DNA of 19,652 nt from an uncultured bacterium (GTDB taxonomy: Bacteria; Patescibacteria; JAEDAM01; Absconditabacterales; Absconditicoccaceae). Both the position numbers and the translations under genes were made by a program. This document shows, piece after piece, positions 8,409-16,786 of this stretch. The stretch covers positions 1 to 19,652 of the forward strand of contig CAIVDB010000131.1 in the NCBI GenBank assembly GCA_903904545.1, in the 5' to 3' direction. Numbering within the stretch: the first letter of the stretch is position 1; the number at the start of each line of letters is the position of its first letter. The notes under the pieces are model-generated. The model ran no database searches. It was not told the DNA's origin and was given only the letters and a program-made list of their open reading frames with translations.

Positions 8409-9392
8409 TTAATCAATCATTTTTTGTATTTTTTTTATGACTTTTTGGAGGTCTTGTTTGAGGGTGTCTTTTGCTAAGATACTTCCCCCTGATGCGTATT
8501 TGTGGCCACCTCCTTCGAACTGTTTAGCAATCTCTGTACAGTCAACTGTTTTTTTGCCTATGTCTTTACTTCTGAGGGAGAGTCTAATTCTTTTTCATTT
8601 TTTCTTTGCAAGAATACAAAGCCTTGGTCATTGGATATTTTGGATGATAGAAATCCCATAGCCTGCCTGTTCATCATCTATATGATATTTTTCTAATTCT
8701 TTCTCGTCATAATAACTGTAGAGAATATCTCTATAGGTAGTGAGTCTTTTGAGGAGGAGATTTACAAATCTGACTTGATCTAAAGATGTTCTACGAAAGA
8801 AATTATCGACTACGGCTGTTTTGTCTGCTCAGAATTTAATGAGATTGAGCGCATTGGTAAATATTCTTTCATGGTTTTGATCAAACATAAAGTTGCCGGA
8901 ATCTGTGACTAATCCGAGATAGAAAGCGGTAGCTACTTCTTGATCAATAGCTCCCTTCCATCGTTTTTGGATATATTCAAAAAGTAATTCCGCAGTACTT
9001 GATGCCTGTATATCTTTGATCATAAGTGCATTTTCTGGCCCTTGCTCTGGATGATGATCAAAAATAATTACGGTTTGCTGTGTGAAATATTCAGGATTTT
9101 CTTCCCAAAATTTACCGATGCGAGTATAGCTGCCGAGATCTACAAAGATTATGGTATCATATTTTTTGTACGTGAAATTTGTTTTGATTTTGGAAAATGA
9201 AGGAAGGAAACTAAATACCTTGCTTGGTGGAGAAGGCGTAAAATAGTCTACCTTTTTTCCTAAATTTTCTAATGCTTTTCCTAGGCCGAGTAAAGATCCA
9301 ACACAATCTCCATCTGGATGGTAATGTCCAAAAATTGCTATAGTTTTACTTTCTTCTAATTTTTTTTTGATGATGAGATCTGTTTGTGTCAT
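8409..9392 (-). CDS. nrnA: DHH/DHHA1 phosphoesterase, NrnA type (oligoribonuclease / pAp phosphatase)
   Basis: NrnA-type enzymes degrade very short RNAs to mononucleotides, and many also dephosphorylate pAp. The 327-residue product has the DHH motifs in order: GHYHPDGDCVGS (metal-binding His and Asp, residues 22-33), IIFVDLGS, IIFDHHPEQ (the DHH triad near residue 113) and LVTDSGNFMF. The C-terminal DHHA1 domain contains FEGGGHKYASGG, the substrate-binding glycine motif. The length is that of the family. Three in-frame TGA codons encode Gly, one at 8829. The start follows the dnaE stop by only four bases, so the two are very likely translated from the same mRNA, and the sugar transferase gene follows 18 bp after its stop. 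A related RecJ-like or cyclic-di-AMP phosphodiesterase activity is possible, but the size and lack of other domains favour NrnA. Confidence 0.92.
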
Positions 9393-9396
9393 AGGT

Positions 9397-12300
9397 TTAT
9401 GATCAAAGTAAATCGTATACTAAATTTTCTCATTCTTGTGATAAGGAGAATGTTTTGTCTCCTATATGTACTGTTTGGTCTCCCGGGTGTTGATGAACAA
9501 TTTGGATGAGTTGATGGAGTTTCCCTGTGTTGTCTGGTAATTTAAAAATCTTTTTTTCTGAAGAAGAGACATCGTTTGTTTCTGTATATTCTTGGATCTC
9601 TGCTCCTTGTTGTTTTTCCTCTTCTTGATTTTCTTCCTCTCCTGTGGGAGTAACTTCCTCTGGAGATATGGACTTTGTCCTAAATGAGGGATCTTCTGGG
9701 ATTTCCTCAACTTTATTTCTTAGTCCTTTGGCTTTGACTACTGTCATACTTGGATCATATTTACTCCCTGCTTGAGCAATCAAATGCTCTCTGTCTGTTC
9801 TGATGATTTTTTCTATACTGAGTGATCTTCCTTTAAATCCTGAGATCATAATGATATCAAACTTCTTGAAATCTAATGTTTCTTTGACAAAGAATTCTAT
9901 CTGTCCAGAAATGTCCTCTATCTGGATAAAGAACCCTTTCTTTTTTGCTCTTTGGATATTCTTGATATATCCTACGATCACGAAAGCACCAAACCCTTCT
10001 TTATCTTTGAACTGGGAAATGAAGTTATATCTTTTGAGGTAGAGATAGAGCCCATCAAGAGGATGTCATGAAACAAATGATTTGAATACTTCTTGTTCTA
10101 AAAGAAGTTTCTGCATATAAGAGATTGGAAGGCTTGTTTTGAACGTAATTTTATTATGCATTTCCATATCTCCAAACAATCACCCTCCTGAATCCTTGGA
10201 TTTCTTCGTTCGCTCCAGCATAATTTCTGTATTATTCATCAATGTCCCACGATCTTGATATGCGTCCAATCCCCCTGCTTTGATCAATCACTCTAAAGAT
10301 TTTTTATTAATTACATTGGCACATCTTTTGATGAAATCTTCGATATCTTTGTATGGTCATCATTTTTTTCTCTCTTCTTGCATAGTTTCTCCAATCTCCC
10401 ATCACAATCCTTTGATACAAAAAAATCACAATCTAATTGTCCCATCAATAGCTGCTACATGATTGAATGACTGGTTGATATCTGGATTTAACACTTGGAT
10501 TCCTTGATTTTGTGCTTCGTAAATATACGTACTTAATTCATCTGTGTCTTCCTCTACGGATCTAATAAGTGAAGCATAGAATTCTACAGGATAGTATGCT
10601 TTGAGATATGCTGTCTGATATGCAATCATAGCATAACATACCGAATGAGATTTATTGAATGAATACGAAGCTGCTGGTTCTATCATCTTCTCATAGATAT
10701 ATATGGCAGTTTCTTTTTGGTATCCTCTATATTCTTTACATCTTTGGGTAAATTCTTTCTTGAGTTTTTCGATAATTTCTTTTTTCTTTTTCCCTACTCA
10801 TCTTCTGAGGAGATCCGCTTCAGCAAGAGAAAATCCTGCCATCGCCTGTACGAGGAACATAAGTTGTTCTTGATATACAGCAATCCCATACGTCAAATTC
10901 ATGATAGGACCTAAATCTTCAATCAGTTTGATGTTTTCTTGGTCTGCAACCGCTTCTCCATATTTTTCAGTTATCATCTTTCTTAATTCTCCGCTCATAT
11001 AACTCACCTCTTCCTCTTTATTTTTTCTTGCAATATAATTGGGAATAAATTCCATTGGTCCTGGACGATAGAGTGCATTCATTGCTACGAGATCATTGAT
11101 AGAATCTGCTTTGAGTTGTATCAAAAATCTCCTCATGCCGCTCGATTCAAACTGGAAGATCCCTGTAGTGTCTCCTGATTGGAATACTCTTTGGAAGGTA
11201 TACGCATCATCGATAGGTGGTTGAAATGAAGTATTTTTGATGAATTGACTAAAAATATCTGGAAGTTCCTTCCCCTCTGCGGCAAATTTTTTCTCCAAAA
11301 TTTTGATACAATTTTTGATGATAGAGAGATTTCTGAGTCCTAAGAAGTCCATTTTGAGCAATCCAATGGTTTCCAATGTTGGTCCATCGTATTGGCAGAC
11401 GATAGTGGGGTCGTCTTCTTTGATATACTGCGTAGGTGAAAATTTACTTACCTTGTCTGGAGCAATAATGATTCCACAAGCATGGACTCCCAATTGCCTC
11501 ATGTTTCCCTCTAATTTCGATGAAAGTTCTGCTGCTTGTTTTACTTTTTCGTCGCCATTATATATTGTTCTCAATTCTTCTGGACAGTCATCGCTTTGGA
11601 TGCTTGCGAGTAATGATATCTTGTCTTGCATCAACATAGATATTTGATTTGATTTTTCGAAAGGGACCCCAATCACTCTTGCTACATCTTTGAATGCTGC
11701 TTTACTTGCCATTTGCATGTAGGTTCAGATACTACTTACCTGATCTTGACCATATTTTTGAGTGACATATTGTATAACTCTTTCTCTCTGAGTATCTTCG
11801 AAATCGATATCGAAATCGGGCATAGATATACGTGAAGGATTGAGAAATCTCTCGAAAAGGAGTCCAAATTGTAAGGGATCCACGTCTGTGATTCTAATTA
11901 GCCATGCCAATAAAGATCCAGCTCCTGATCCTCTTCCTGGTCCCACCATAATCCCATTTTTCTTGGCTCGGCGAATAAAATCGGCAACAATGAGGAAATA
12001 CGAGTTAAATCCCATTTCTTTGATTACTTTGAGCTCGTACTCCAAACGATCAATATAGTCTTGTACTGATGCAACTCCGATTTCTTTTGTCCCTTCTTGA
12101 TTTATCTTTTCTTTTTTGTATGGCGTGTATGTCTCTAAGGTAATTTCGTGAAGTTCTTGTGGATCGGTTTCTTGTACTGGTTTTTTGAGATTTCCTTTGC
12201 TAGAAATTTTTGTCATCTCCAAAAGTGTCTGATCATCTCGTCCAAGATCAAATTTGTAATTGAGCCCTTTATATGCACGATAACGAAGTTCAAATTCATG

Positions 12301-12450
12301 AAGTTGCATAGCATAATATTTAAGAGGTAAGGAGTTTTTTGTGTATAGTGTTTCTCGGTGTCTTGAGTGTAGGCATTTACTGAGAATTTTCAAATAGAAA
12401 TCTGCAGAAAGCATGAAGCCCGCCTTACCGGACGGACAGGCTTGAAGCAT
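9397..12450 (-). CDS. dnaE: DNA polymerase III alpha subunit, lacking the N-terminal PHP domain
   Basis: This is the catalytic subunit of the replicative polymerase. From about residue 50 the 1017-residue frame is a normal Dna[29 protein letters not shown], the catalytic SMPDFDIDF (Asp 212 and 214), [32 protein letters not shown], the third catalytic Asp in [63 protein letters not shown] and a C-terminal OB fold ([21 protein letters not shown]). About ten TGA codons encode Gly. The catalytic Asp is near residue 400 in E. coli DnaE, so about 190 N-terminal residues are missing. These would form most of the PHP domain. Residues 1-47 do not resemble DnaE and are partly encoded by repeat sequence, and a TAA at 12469-12471 closes the frame. 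A later start such as Met 13 or Met 48 is possible. A truncated or split gene, or an assembly join, would explain this. Confidence 0.9.
12413..12442 (-). repeat. GC-rich palindromic element in the dnaE 5' end
   Basis: On the minus strand AGCCTGTCC-GTCC-GG is followed by TAAGGCGGGCT. This imperfect palindrome resembles segments at 13366-13386 and 16115-16131 that share a CCTG..CCGGTA..GC core. Here it encodes residues 4-11 of the dnaE frame (ACPSGKAG), which suggests those residues are not ancestral. Confidence 0.5.
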
Positions 12451-12516
12451 GAAGCTTGAAGAAATTGGTTATTGTTTATCCATTCATCTAAGTTCTAACA
12501 TCTAAGTTCTAAGTTC
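12440..12516. repeat. Array of eleven in-phase heptamers upstream of and into dnaE
   Basis: Eleven 7-bp units follow one another without a phase break. The left part has consensus GCTTGAA, the middle is degenerate, and the right part has consensus TAAGTTC (three exact copies). The first dnaE ATG (12448-12450, minus strand) lies in the second unit. The order GCTTGAA-like, then GAAATT-like, recurs after the PBP gene at 15926-15946. Confidence 0.8.
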
Positions 12517-12522
12517 TTTTTT

Positions 12523-12550
12523 AAAAAAACCCCGCAATGATGCGAGGCTC
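12523..12550 (-). terminator. Intrinsic terminator after the TrbC/VirB2-like gene
   Basis: On the minus strand the stem CCTCGC / GCGGGG (12542-12547 with 12530-12535, one G-U pair) has a 6-base loop and is followed directly by seven T's. It lies 24 bp beyond the TAA of the small membrane protein gene. It should separate that gene from dnaE. Confidence 0.85.
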
Positions 12551-12570
12551 TTTTGTATATGAAATTGTTT

Positions 12571-12969
12571 TTATACTCCAACTACACCAAGAAGCCAGAA
12601 GATTACACTTACCATGAGCCAAGAGACTCCGATAAATACCAATCCAATACCAGCTTGTTGTAAAATTTTGAATCCTTTTTTGTACTTTGCTTCGTCTCCA
12701 GCTGCAGTAACCATTGAGAATCCTCCAAAAAGAAGAACTACTAATGCAATAAGTGCCAACATTCCTAATGCTCGGTTGATGAAACTTTTGATGACATCGA
12801 TGAGTGCTCCTCCTTGATCTGTTCCTGCATTATTTATTCCAACACCTAATGCTGATCCAGGGTCTCCAAATGTTGTTGTGACTGCAGTTTGTGCTTGTAC
12901 TCCGAGACTAAAGATACCCAAGATACCAAATACTAATCCAGCAAAAATTTTTGCAGATAATTTCCTCAT
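12571..12969 (-). CDS. TrbC/VirB2-like small membrane protein (pilin-like)
   Basis: The 132-residue product has the layout of VirB2/TrbC-type pilin subunits and of the many pilin-like small proteins of Patescibacteria. An N-terminal signal peptide (residues about 1-27) ends in VQA-Q. A short polar Gly/Asp-rich segment follows, then two membrane segments (about 68-90, LGMLALIALVVLLFGGFSMV, and about 108-130, GIGLVFIGVSWLMVSVIFWLL) joined by a charged loop (AAGDEAKYKKGFKILQQA). The AGDEAKYKKG...Q.AG loop and the following hydrophobic stretch are common in this group. No other type IV secretion or conjugation gene is in the window, so a role in secretion, conjugation or a surface structure is inference. 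It is monocistronic, with a strong terminator after its TAA. It uses no TGA codon. The start is the ATG opening the signal peptide. Confidence 0.8.
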   Translation of the reverse strand: MRKLSAKIFAGLVFGILGIFSLGVQAQTAVTTTFGDPGSALGVGINNAGTDQGGALIDVIKSFINRALGMLALIALVVLLFGGFSMVTAAGDEAKYKKGFKILQQAGIGLVFIGVSWLMVSVIFWLLGVVGV

Positions 12970-13158
12970 AGTTTGTGTGTAAAAAGTTAAAAGTTGTTGT
13001 ACATCAGAGATGTATAATGAGCTGAAAGTAAAGATTCTAACTTTCTTTACTCAGATACTAAATAGTAGTGTATAGATTTATAGTATGATTTCAAATTTAT
13101 TTCTACTTTTTTTGTTCTCTTATTCTGTGCTTGTGTACTGCACTTATCTATTTTGCCC

Positions 13159-13186
13159 TTCACAAAGACAAAAAAGTAGGTATAAT
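13159..13186 (+). promoter_or_regulatory. Candidate promoter for the structured leader and PBP gene
   Basis: TTCACA (13159-13164) and a perfect TATAAT (13181-13186) are separated by 16 bp. Transcription would begin near 13193 and pass through all the stems before reaching the PBP start at 13468. Confidence 0.5.
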
Positions 13187-13236
13187 TTATCTATAGAAAC
13201 ATCAAAAAGTAGATAGAGTTTATCTATAGATAAATC
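13171..13236. repeat. Tandem 33-bp direct repeat
   Basis: Two directly adjacent 33-bp units (13171-13203 and 13204-13236) match at 28 of 33 positions. A degenerate third partial copy begins at 13237. The TATAAT of the candidate promoter is in the first unit and is changed to TAGAGT in the second. Confidence 0.75.
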
Positions 13237-13430
13237 AAAACATTCCTATAGATATAGATTAACAACCAAATAATTCTGAGATAAAATGAGGAATTATTGT
13301 GTTGTTAACTACATAGTCTTCAATCAAAAATAGAAAATATTTTTGAAGGAGACTATGGAAACGACAGCCTGTCCCGTAAAGCGGGATTAAACTTCTTGTT
13401 GAAGTTTCGGCGTCTTATTTTATTTCTATT
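13185..13430 (+). ncRNA. Candidate structured RNA or long 5' UTR upstream of the PBP gene
   Basis: A chain of inverted repeats is visible: ATTTATCTATAG 13185-13196 with 13224-13235 (12 bp); TTAACAAC 13259-13266 with 13301-13308, enclosing AATAATTC 13269-13276 with 13291-13298; CATAGTCT 13312-13319 with 13350-13357, enclosing TCAAAAAT 13324-13331 with 13339-13346; GAC-GCC 13363-13369 with GGCGTC 13409-13414, enclosing TCCCG/CGGGA and AAACTTC/GAAGTTT hairpins. T-rich sequence follows. The pairs are nested and do not conflict, as expected for a folded RNA. I do not recognise an RNA family; it lacks the hallmarks of RNase P RNA, tmRNA and SRP RNA that I would expect. It could be a free small RNA, a regulatory leader of the PBP gene, or a set of DNA palindromes. 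The strand is inferred from the promoter and the T-run. Confidence 0.5.
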
Positions 13431-13467
13431 TTGATTTGAAAAAAACTGTTGAATACATACATATCTT

Positions 13468-15918
13468 ATGTCTTGTTTTATTTTTCTGTTTTGGATGCTT
13501 CGTTCGACTTATGCTAAATCCTTTGATGATGTTTTCCAAAAATGGCTTAAACATTCTCGTTTTCTTAAACATATTGTAGTGACTAAAGAACTGTATCTTC
13601 TTCTTTTTTTTCTTGTTCTTTTTCTCATCTTGTTTTTGAGATTATTTATTTTACAAGTTGTTCGTCATAATCATTATGATAATCTATTAAATCAACAACA
13701 TGTTAGCGAGACTTCACTCAAGGCAAAAAGAGGAAACATATTCGCCGATGATAAAGCCCAAAAACATATTCAGCTTACAGATACTATCTCCTTATATAAT
13801 CTCTATGTAGATCCCAAATTTGTTCGGGATAAAGAAGCCTTTATCAATGTCATTACTCCCTCAGTTTATACTCACTTTTGTGAGTTGTATGGGATGAAAG
13901 AAGTGACTCCGATGGACTGTATCAAACATCTTGAGATTTTTACTCAGAAACAACTTTTGCCTCCTACGCCTCAATTTTTTTATTTATGAAGTTGACGTGT
14001 CTCTTCAGGGTATGAATTTTTTGATCGAACGTGATATAATCAGCAAATTCAATTTGTCTTGAGTGGGTTTACTAAAGCTATAGCGTACGGAATCATCAAG
14101 GATGAATTGAATAAAGATATTTATATCGGTATTAAACCAAAAAATTATCTCTGATTTTTTGAAGATACGGAATTTATCAAAGATCTTCAAGACCTCAATC
14201 TTTCTTATATTGATATTCAGGCAAAAAATTATGTGTATGTCATCCCTACCAAAGTCTCTGGGACTGTTTCTAAGGCCTCGCTTCCCTTGAGAAAACTTTT
14301 GGATACGTATGGATACGCCACATTACTTCCTTATGTTGATAATCTCTTCGAACAGCAAGAGAATAGATATGTAAAAATCTTGTCGGATGCAAATCCTATG
14401 TTGGCTCAGACTATCAAAGAATTGAAAAATACCTATTATCAGAAACAATCTCGTGACAAAATTCCTCTTCTGCATGGATTAGGACTTGAACCTACTTCTA
14501 GAAGATATTATCAATATGGGTCATTTCTTTCTAATGTTTTGTGATTTGTAGATAAAAATGGAAATTCTTTCTATGGAATAGAACAATATTTTGATCCTTT
14601 ATTACGTGGACATGATGGAAAGATTGTCGGTCGCGCTTCTGCCTGGATTGGTCCTGTAGGAGCAAATGATTTCAATATCCAGGATGTACAGGATGGTAGT
14701 GATGTGTATCTAACTATAGATGTGGGAATCCAAAAGGAAGCAGAAACTGTCATCAAAAAATATTACGAACTTTTGAGAGCAGACTCTATTAGTGTATTGG
14801 TTTTTGACCCTATTAACTGACAAATAAAAGCATCGGCCAATTATCCTTCTTACAATCCTAATGAATATTCGTCTGTCTTCGAAATTCAACCTTTGGGACC
14901 TAAGTATGCTCCTCTTCTAGATGATCTGAGTTATATAGAGATTCCCACGTTTATCTCTACCTGAGGGACCTATCGTGCTGCTATTACTTCAGAAAGATTT
15001 GATCCAAGTATCCCTAAATATGTAGCTAAAAATATGTATGGATCTCAAGCTTTGGTAGATAAAAATATTTCTATGGCTTATGAACCAGGAAGTGTATTCA
15101 AAGCTTTTACGGTTGCTGTTGGACTAGATACTGATGAAACGAGGTTCTACGATCCCTATACGGATCCGAATAAAGTCCAAGTAGGACAATTCTGGATCAA
15201 AAATGCAGATCCTAAGATGTGTGGTGGTGATTGGAATTTTTTGCATGCATTTGTTTTCTCCTGTAATGTGGGGATGGTTAGAATAGCTCAGAAATTAGGA
15301 AAGGAAAGTTTTTATAATTATGTAGAAAAATTTGGTTTTGGAAAAACGACGAATATAGAATTAGCAAATGAAGATCCATGATTTGTAGAATGAGTAAGCT
15401 CGGTCTCAGACGCAAGGTATTTCAATAATACCTTTGGACAAGGGCTCTTGGTGACGCCATTACAGCTTGCTGTAGGATATGCATCGCTCGTAAATGGAGG
15501 GCTCTATCTCCAGCCAACAATTGTCAAAGGCATTATGGATAAGAAAACTTGAATCTATCATGAACAACAGAGAAAAGTTTTGAAACAAATCATTAGACCA
15601 GAGACGAGTGATGCAATGAAGCTTGCTCTCTTTAGTGTTGTAGATCAAAATCCGGAACTCAAATATGCTAAAGTCGAATGATATCATCTCTGAGGAAAAA
15701 GTTGAACATCGCAGATCTCCTACAAAGGTAAGTATAAGGATGGTGTGGGATGGACAAATGGATCGTTCGTAGGACTTATTACGAAGGATGATCCTAAATA
15801 TATCATTGTGGTTCAAGTACGTCGTCCGAGATCGAATATCTGGTGAGGATCTACAGCAGGAAAGATTTTGGGAGATATCTCTAAATTTATTCTAAGTTAT
15901 TCGATGATTGAAAAATAG
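13468..15918 (+). CDS. Class B penicillin-binding protein (FtsI/PBP2 family transpeptidase)
   Basis: Class B PBPs cross-link peptidoglycan during division or elongation; they are anchored in the inner membrane with the transpeptidase domain outside. The 816-residue frame has one membrane segment (about residues 40-68, LYLLLFFLVLFLILFLRLFIL), a dimerisation-like region starting VSETSLKAKRGNIFADD and a C-terminal transpeptidase domain. Active-site motifs are SxxK at 542-545 (EPGSVFK), SxN as SCN at 598-600 and KSGT at 744-747. The Gly of KSGT is TGA at 15703. At least 14 TGA codons are read as Gly, three of them within five codons (15691-15705 contains two). At 816 residues it is longer than the typical 550-700, mostly between the anchor and the catalytic domain. 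The next in-frame ATG at 13495 (Met 10) is a plausible alternative start, since the first nine residues are hydrophobic and unusual before a cytosolic segment. Whether it is the division or elongation enzyme is not decided. Confidence 0.94.
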
Positions 15919-15974
15919 GGAATTAGCTTGAAGCTTGAAGAAATTAGGAATTGGTTTATTGGGAATTGAGTTGA
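15919..15974. repeat. Heptamer array directly after the PBP stop codon
   Basis: Eight in-phase 7-bp units begin at the first base after the TAG stop. Two are exact copies of GCTTGAA, and the others follow a GGAATTN-like pattern. The order resembles the left part of the array next to dnaE. Confidence 0.75.
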
Positions 15975-16079
15975 ACGCCACACAGTAGACGAACAATAGC
16001 TAAACAGTAGCTCAAGGCAGTTGAGCGTGAACGGAGCGAACTTTCAGCTACCGTTTGTCGCGAAGCGTGAAGCCATCCC

Positions 16080-16107
16080 TTCTATCTAACATCTAAGCTC
16101 TAAGCTC
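16080..16107. repeat. Heptamer array upstream of ybaB
   Basis: Four 7-bp units end in TC, with two exact copies of TAAGCTC next to one TAACATC. The TAACATC unit also occurs in the array upstream of dnaE (12496-12502), so the arrays share units across the window. Confidence 0.7.
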
Positions 16108-16113
16108 TCCCAT

Positions 16114-16132
16114 CCCTGCCTGCCGGTAGGCA
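16114..16132. repeat. GC-rich palindromic element
   Basis: TGCCTGCCGGTAGGCA forms a 6-bp stem (TGCCTG and neighbours with TAGGCA) around CCGG. It shares the CCTG..CCGGTA..GC core with the elements at 12413-12442 and 13366-13386. Confidence 0.5.
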
Positions 16133-16215
16133 AGTAAGCTCTCTATAATAACTGTTTGAAATTTGATTCGGTTTTCTTAGTATAAGAATGTATTTTAATT
16201 TTTTATTGTGAAAAA

Positions 16216-16581
16216 ATGTTTGGAAAGATTGGTGAAATGAAAAAATTGTATGACAAGTATAAGACACTCCAAAAAGCGTTAGGTAATTTGATCATCAGAG
16301 GAAAAGAAGGGAAATTTACTGCAGCAGATGGGACAGAGCAAGATGCAGTCATCGTAGATATTAGTGGAGAAATGAAATTGAAAGATCTCAAGATACAAGA
16401 CGAATCACTCCTCTCCCCTGCCAAAAGAGAACATCTAGAAAAAAATATTGTTAGTTGTTTCCAAAAAGCGCAAACGAAAGCACAAGAAATTGTGGGCGAA
16501 AAAACCAAAGAAATTCTTGGTTTCGATCCTTCAGATATGGCTAATATGATGTGAGGTGGTGGAATGCCTGGATTGAGCTAA
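16216..16581 (+). CDS. ybaB: YbaB/EbfC family nucleoid-associated protein
   Basis: YbaB proteins are small dimeric DNA-binding proteins that coat the nucleoid and affect expression; in many bacteria the gene is next to dnaX and recR, which is not the case here. The 121-residue product begins FGKIGEMKKLYDKYKTLQKALGN, the family's N-terminal helix, then has the central sheet (GKFTAADGTEQDAVIVDISGEMKLKDLKI), the helical SLLSPAKREHLEKNIVSCFQKAQTKAQEIVGEKTKEI and a Gly/Met-rich tail. That tail, NMMGGGGMPGLS, is reached only by reading TGA at 16552 as Gly; similar GG-MPG tails are usual in the family. The ATG at 16216 fits the family start. No Shine-Dalgarno sequence is visible. The gene follows the PBP gene after about 300 bp and probably has its own promoter. 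Confidence 0.92.
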
Positions 16582-16604
16582 TAGTTAAAAACTAAAAGTG
16601 AATA

Positions 16605-16776
16605 GTGTTGGAGGCTTTTTGTACATAATTTTGAATGCGTAATGCGTAATGTTTAGTGTTGGAGTTTTTTTGTACATAATTTTGAATGCGTAATGCGTAA
16701 TGTTTAGTGTTGGAGTTTTTTTGTACATAATTTTGAATGCGTAATGCGTAATATTTAGTGTTGGAGTTTTTTTGTA
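16605..16776. repeat. 51-bp tandem repeat, three copies plus a partial fourth
   Basis: Units begin GTGTTGGAG at 16605, 16656, 16707 and 16758, so the period is exactly 51 bp. Copies two and three are nearly identical; the first differs by GC for TT after GTGTTGGAG, and the fourth stops after TTTTTTTGTA. Each unit contains GCGTAAT twice in tandem, a heptamer duplication inside the larger repeat, and one GGAG-T7 run. Confidence 0.9.
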
Positions 16777-16786
16777 TAAGAAATCC

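Larger units (their letters stand above)
12970..13467. other. Long divergent intergenic region with repeats and nested stems
   Basis: These 498 bp separate the divergent pilin-like and PBP genes and contain no supported coding frame. The left 170 bp show nothing but AT-rich sequence, where the minus-strand promoter of the pilin-like gene must lie; TATACA at 13009-13014 (minus) is a candidate -10. The right part holds a plus-strand promoter, a tandem 33-bp repeat and a series of nested inverted repeats. Confidence 0.6.
15919..16215. other. Repeat-rich spacer between the PBP and ybaB genes
   Basis: This 297-bp spacer contains a heptamer array directly after the stop (15919-15974), a GC-richer block of about 100 bp with a hairpin GCTCAA / TTGAGC (16010-16026), a second heptamer array (16080-16107) and a palindrome (about 16114-16132). 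TATAAT at 16144-16149 or TATAAG near 16181 may be the -10 of ybaB. No coding frame is supported. Confidence 0.6.

Noticed and set aside
12310..12450. A split intein explaining the missing dnaE N-terminus
   Set aside because: The N-terminal residues lack intein C-terminal motifs (His-Asn before a Cys/Ser/Thr), and known dnaE split sites are elsewhere in the protein.
13185..13430. RNase P RNA, tmRNA or a retron RNA
   Set aside because: I see none of the hallmark conserved segments, no CCA-type tRNA-like end, and no reverse transcriptase gene nearby.
16605..16776. A CRISPR array
   Set aside because: The 51-bp units are directly tandem with no unique spacers, and no cas gene is present.
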